Source of the DNA: CATQHP01 sp965205595
Lineage (GTDB): Bacteria > Acidobacteriota > Terriglobia > Bryobacterales > UBA6623
DNA length: 64,000 bases
Reading direction: 5' to 3'
Assembly: GCA_965205595.1 (NCBI GenBank)
Contig: CBDBHI010000012.1
Coordinates: 248,001-312,000, forward strand
Position 1 is the stretch's first letter. The number at the start of each line of letters is the position of its first letter. Positions 62,258 through 64,000 of the stretch are shown here, one piece after another. Made by a program: the position numbers and the translations under genes. Under the pieces are notes generated by a model. That model saw nothing but the letters and a program-made list of their open reading frames with translations, ran no database searches and was not told the origin of the DNA.

Positions 62258-63736
62258 ATGTACGCTCCAGAGGAGTCTGACTGCGCCGTAGTACCTGTGA
62301 ACCGACCGAACAAAGAGAGGCAACTCTTGGCGGAGGCCGGGGAGGGAAGGGTGCAGACCAAGGAGAACAGCGAAGGGTCCTACACGAGCCCGACACGGAG
62401 CGGGAAAAGAGTGTCCCAAGGACTTGGAGGTGTGCGTCGAACAGCCAAAGAGAGGAGGCAGGAAAGGTTCAGCGCTTTGCTCCACCATCTGAACGTGGAT
62501 CAACTACGGGAAAGCTTTTACTCGCTACAGAGAAAAGCCGCGCCTGGAGTCGACGGCGTGACGTGGCGGGAGTACGAGACCGGGCTTGAGGATCGACTGG
62601 TCGATCTGCACAGCCGGGTGCATCGGGGTAAGTATCGGGCGCAGCCCTCGCGGAGAGTCTATATCGAGAAGGCCGACGGGCGGCAACGTCCGTTGGGCAT
62701 TGCGGCGCTGGAGGACAAGATCGTCCAACAGGCCGTAGTGACGATCCTCAATCAAATCTATGAGGTCGACTTCAAGGGCTTTTCGTACGGGTTTCGACCG
62801 GGACGCGGTCCGCATCAGGCGCTCGATGCGCTGTCGGTGGGGATCGAATCCAAGCGCGTGAACTGGGTGTTGGACTGTGATGTGCGGTCGTTCTTCGACA
62901 CGGTGTCGCATGAATGGCTGGACAAGTTCATCCGGCACCGCGTGGCCGATTCGAGGGTACTTCGTCTGATCCAGAAATGGCTGAAGGCGGGCATATCCGA
63001 GGAGGGCGAATGGTTGGAGACCAAGGTAGGGACTCCGCAAGGGGCGGTGATTTCACCGCTATTAGCGAATATCTATCTTCATTATGTTTTCGATTTGTGG
63101 GTGGAAGCCTGGCGCAAGAAAGTGGCAACGGGCGACGTGATCGTCGTTCGTTACGCCGACGACATTGTGGTGGGCTTTGAGCACCGGGTGGAAGCGGAAC
63201 GGTTTCGGAGAGAGCTTCAAGAACGTTTCGCCAAGTTCGGTCTGGAACTTCATGCGGGCAAGACGCGGTTGATCGAGTTTGGGCGGTTCGCCGCCCAGAA
63301 CCGGACGAGACGGGGCGAGGGAAAGCCGGCGACCTTCGATTTCTTGGGCTTCACGCATTATTGTGGGAAGCGCAGGAAGACGGGCACGTTTACCGTCTGG
63401 CGCAAGACGGTTAAGAGGCGGATGGTGGCGAAGCTGCATCAGTTGAAGGCAGTTCTGCGTCGCCGGATGCACGAGCCGACGGCGCTGGTCGGGGCCTGGC
63501 TGAAGCGGGTCGTCGAGGGCTTTTACCAATACCACGCGGTTCCGGGCAACTCGGATCGGCTGGCGTTGTTCCAATACCGGCTGCGCATGCTGTGGCGACG
63601 CGTGTTGTTTCGTCGCAGTCAGAAGGGACGCAAGTCCTGGAAGAGACTCAACCGACTGTTGGACCGCTGGATTCCTCGCCCTCGCGTTCTGCATCCTTAT
63701 CCGCCGGAGCGTTTCTACGCCAATCATCCGAGGTAG
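62258..63736 (+). CDS. ltrA: Group II intron maturase / reverse transcriptase
   Basis: A 492-residue protein. The RT domain has SYGFRPGRGPHQAL, the DCDVRSFFDTV block (catalytic Asp), TPQGAVISPLLANIYLH and YADD (Y299 to D302). A maturase X domain (about 390-480) follows with GFYQYHAV and a basic tail ending ERFYANHPR. No HNH endonuclease domain is seen. The ATG lies in the right copy of the CATGTA duplication, so the same start existed before the IS21 insertion. The protein is intact. Confidence 0.92.
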   Translation: MYAPEESDCAVVPVNRPNKERQLLAEAGEGRVQTKENSEGSYTSPTRSGKRVSQGLGGVRRTAKERRQERFSALLHHLNVDQLRESFYSLQRKAAPGVDGVTWREYETGLEDRLVDLHSRVHRGKYRAQPSRRVYIEKADGRQRPLGIAALEDKIVQQAVVTILNQIYEVDFKGFSYGFRPGRGPHQALDALSVGIESKRVNWVLDCDVRSFFDTVSHEWLDKFIRHRVADSRVLRLIQKWLKAGISEEGEWLETKVGTPQGAVISPLLANIYLHYVFDLWVEAWRKKVATGDVIVVRYADDIVVGFEHRVEAERFRRELQERFAKFGLELHAGKTRLIEFGRFAAQNRTRRGEGKPATFDFLGFTHYCGKRRKTGTFTVWRKTVKRRMVAKLHQLKAVLRRRMHEPTALVGAWLKRVVEGFYQYHAVPGNSDRLALFQYRLRMLWRRVLFRRSQKGRKSWKRLNRLLDRWIPRPRVLHPYPPERFYANHPR

Positions 63737-63809
63737 GAGCCCAGTGCATTAGCAGTGCACGCTGGGATCTGTGCGGGGGGTGCCGGGCGACCGGCATCCC
63801 TACCGCGAT
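63737..63809 (+). ncRNA. Group II intron domains V and VI
   Basis: Domain V begins directly after the maturase stop: GAGCCCAG (63737) pairs with CTGGGATC (ending 63769), and the inner UGCA/UGCA stem has the usual two-base CG bulge. Domain VI follows: GCGG and CCGC close a stem with a CCGG-GCGA-CCGG hairpin loop. Its bulged A63802 stands 8 nucleotides from the 3' end, the position of a lariat branch point. The intron ends GAT before the exon AATCGCGG. Confidence 0.85.
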
Positions 63810-64000
63810 AATCGCGGTACGACCGTTTGGGCGAGTTCCGTCTTGGCCGTTGCGAGCCTCAAACGCCCTGTCATTTGAATATTGAGATCGCTGAAAGCTG
63901 CTGATTTATAAAGGCTTTACGAGGTTACTTACGTGTTCTTGAGCTCCCGAGCTCCTACGTGCGTGTCCCCGAGCTCCTCGTTACGTTTGTTAAGGGCTCC
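63810..64000. repeat. Dispersed intergenic repeat, right half of interrupted copy
   Basis: It continues the 59020-59336 half after the intron and aligns with 10217-10410 (AATCGCGG, GGGCGAGTTCCG, TTGGCCGTTGCGAG, GAATATTGAGAT, CTGATTTATAAAG, GTTAAGGGCTCC). Repeated GAGCTCC words (about 63940-63977) are present only in this copy. The window ends inside it. Confidence 0.65.

Larger units (their letters stand above)
59337..63809 (+). mobile_element. Group II intron, interrupted by an IS21 element
   Basis: The limits come from comparison with the empty copy: GAAATTTCAA, then intron GAGCGCC...CCGCGAT, then AATCGCGG here; GAAATTTCAAAATCGCGG at 10213-10230. The 5' end GAGCG departs from the usual GUGYG. 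A maturase gene and domains V and VI lie at the 3' end. A possible EBS1 (TTGAAA, 59522-59527) can pair with the last six exon bases TTTCAA. Without the IS21 element the intron is about 1.91 kb, normal size. The interruption splits domains I-IV, so splicing is likely impaired. Confidence 0.88.

Noticed and set aside
63062..63727. Minus-strand open frame opposite the maturase
   Set aside because: Shadow of the reverse transcriptase in a GC-rich gene.

Overview
The window most resembles a chromosome piece from an uncultivated Acidobacteriota-like bacterium (Solibacteres/Bryobacterales type). The basis is gene content: DUF1501 proteins with a PSCyt1/DUF1549/DUF1553 partner, several sulfatases, PQQ beta-propeller enzymes, an SUMF1-like protein, many Tat-type N-termini and a BamD-like lipoprotein. 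This gene set also occurs in Planctomycetota and Verrucomicrobiota, so the phylum call is an inference. The DNA is moderately GC-rich. No rRNA, tRNA or CRISPR array was seen.

Layout. 1-9.5 kb: the end of bamD, a receiver-domain protein, a coupled DUF1501/DUF1553 pair, a 2-oxoglutarate oxygenase, a PQQ propeller protein with an EF-hand, and a DUF2252 protein. 9.5-10.8 kb: a repeat-rich gene-free stretch. 10.8-15.9 kb: an apparent signalling operon (TonB receptor, periplasmic binding protein, hybrid histidine kinase) carrying four separate lesions. 16-19 kb: a MITE-like palindrome and two paralogous FMN-dependent 2-hydroxyacid dehydrogenases. 19-34 kb: an insertion-sequence hot spot around a sulfatase, a class A PBP, prolyl-tRNA synthetase, homoserine dehydrogenase and a DhnA-type aldolase. 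It holds two copies of a 1611-bp DDE element, an IS110 element split by a 1119-bp IS630, and a second IS630 copy that sits between the aldolase's Shine-Dalgarno sequence and its start codon. 34-52 kb: catabolic and secreted enzymes (esterase, amidohydrolase, sulfatases, quinoproteins, serine hydrolase, ApbE, SUMF1-like), a three-gene membrane operon, a cold-shock protein and small repeat proteins. 52-58.6 kb: a Gfo/Idh oxidoreductase and a TRAP transporter, where the oxidoreductase and DctP each carry four single-base frameshifts, then an Nramp-like transporter. 58.6-64 kb: nested mobile DNA.

The strongest finding is at the right end. A group II intron (59337-63809) lies in a dispersed intergenic repeat, and an intact paralogous copy of that repeat near 10 kb fixes both splice junctions. 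A 2554-bp IS21-family element with a 6-bp CATGTA target duplication is nested inside the intron. A second notable finding is a palindromic MITE family with TA target sites in which the roughly 80-bp core is inverted between two copies. A third is a candidate IS110 bridge-RNA region.

Single-base lesions cluster at 12.6-15.5 kb and 52.7-55.0 kb. Either these operons are decaying or the assembly has local indel errors; the sequence alone does not decide.
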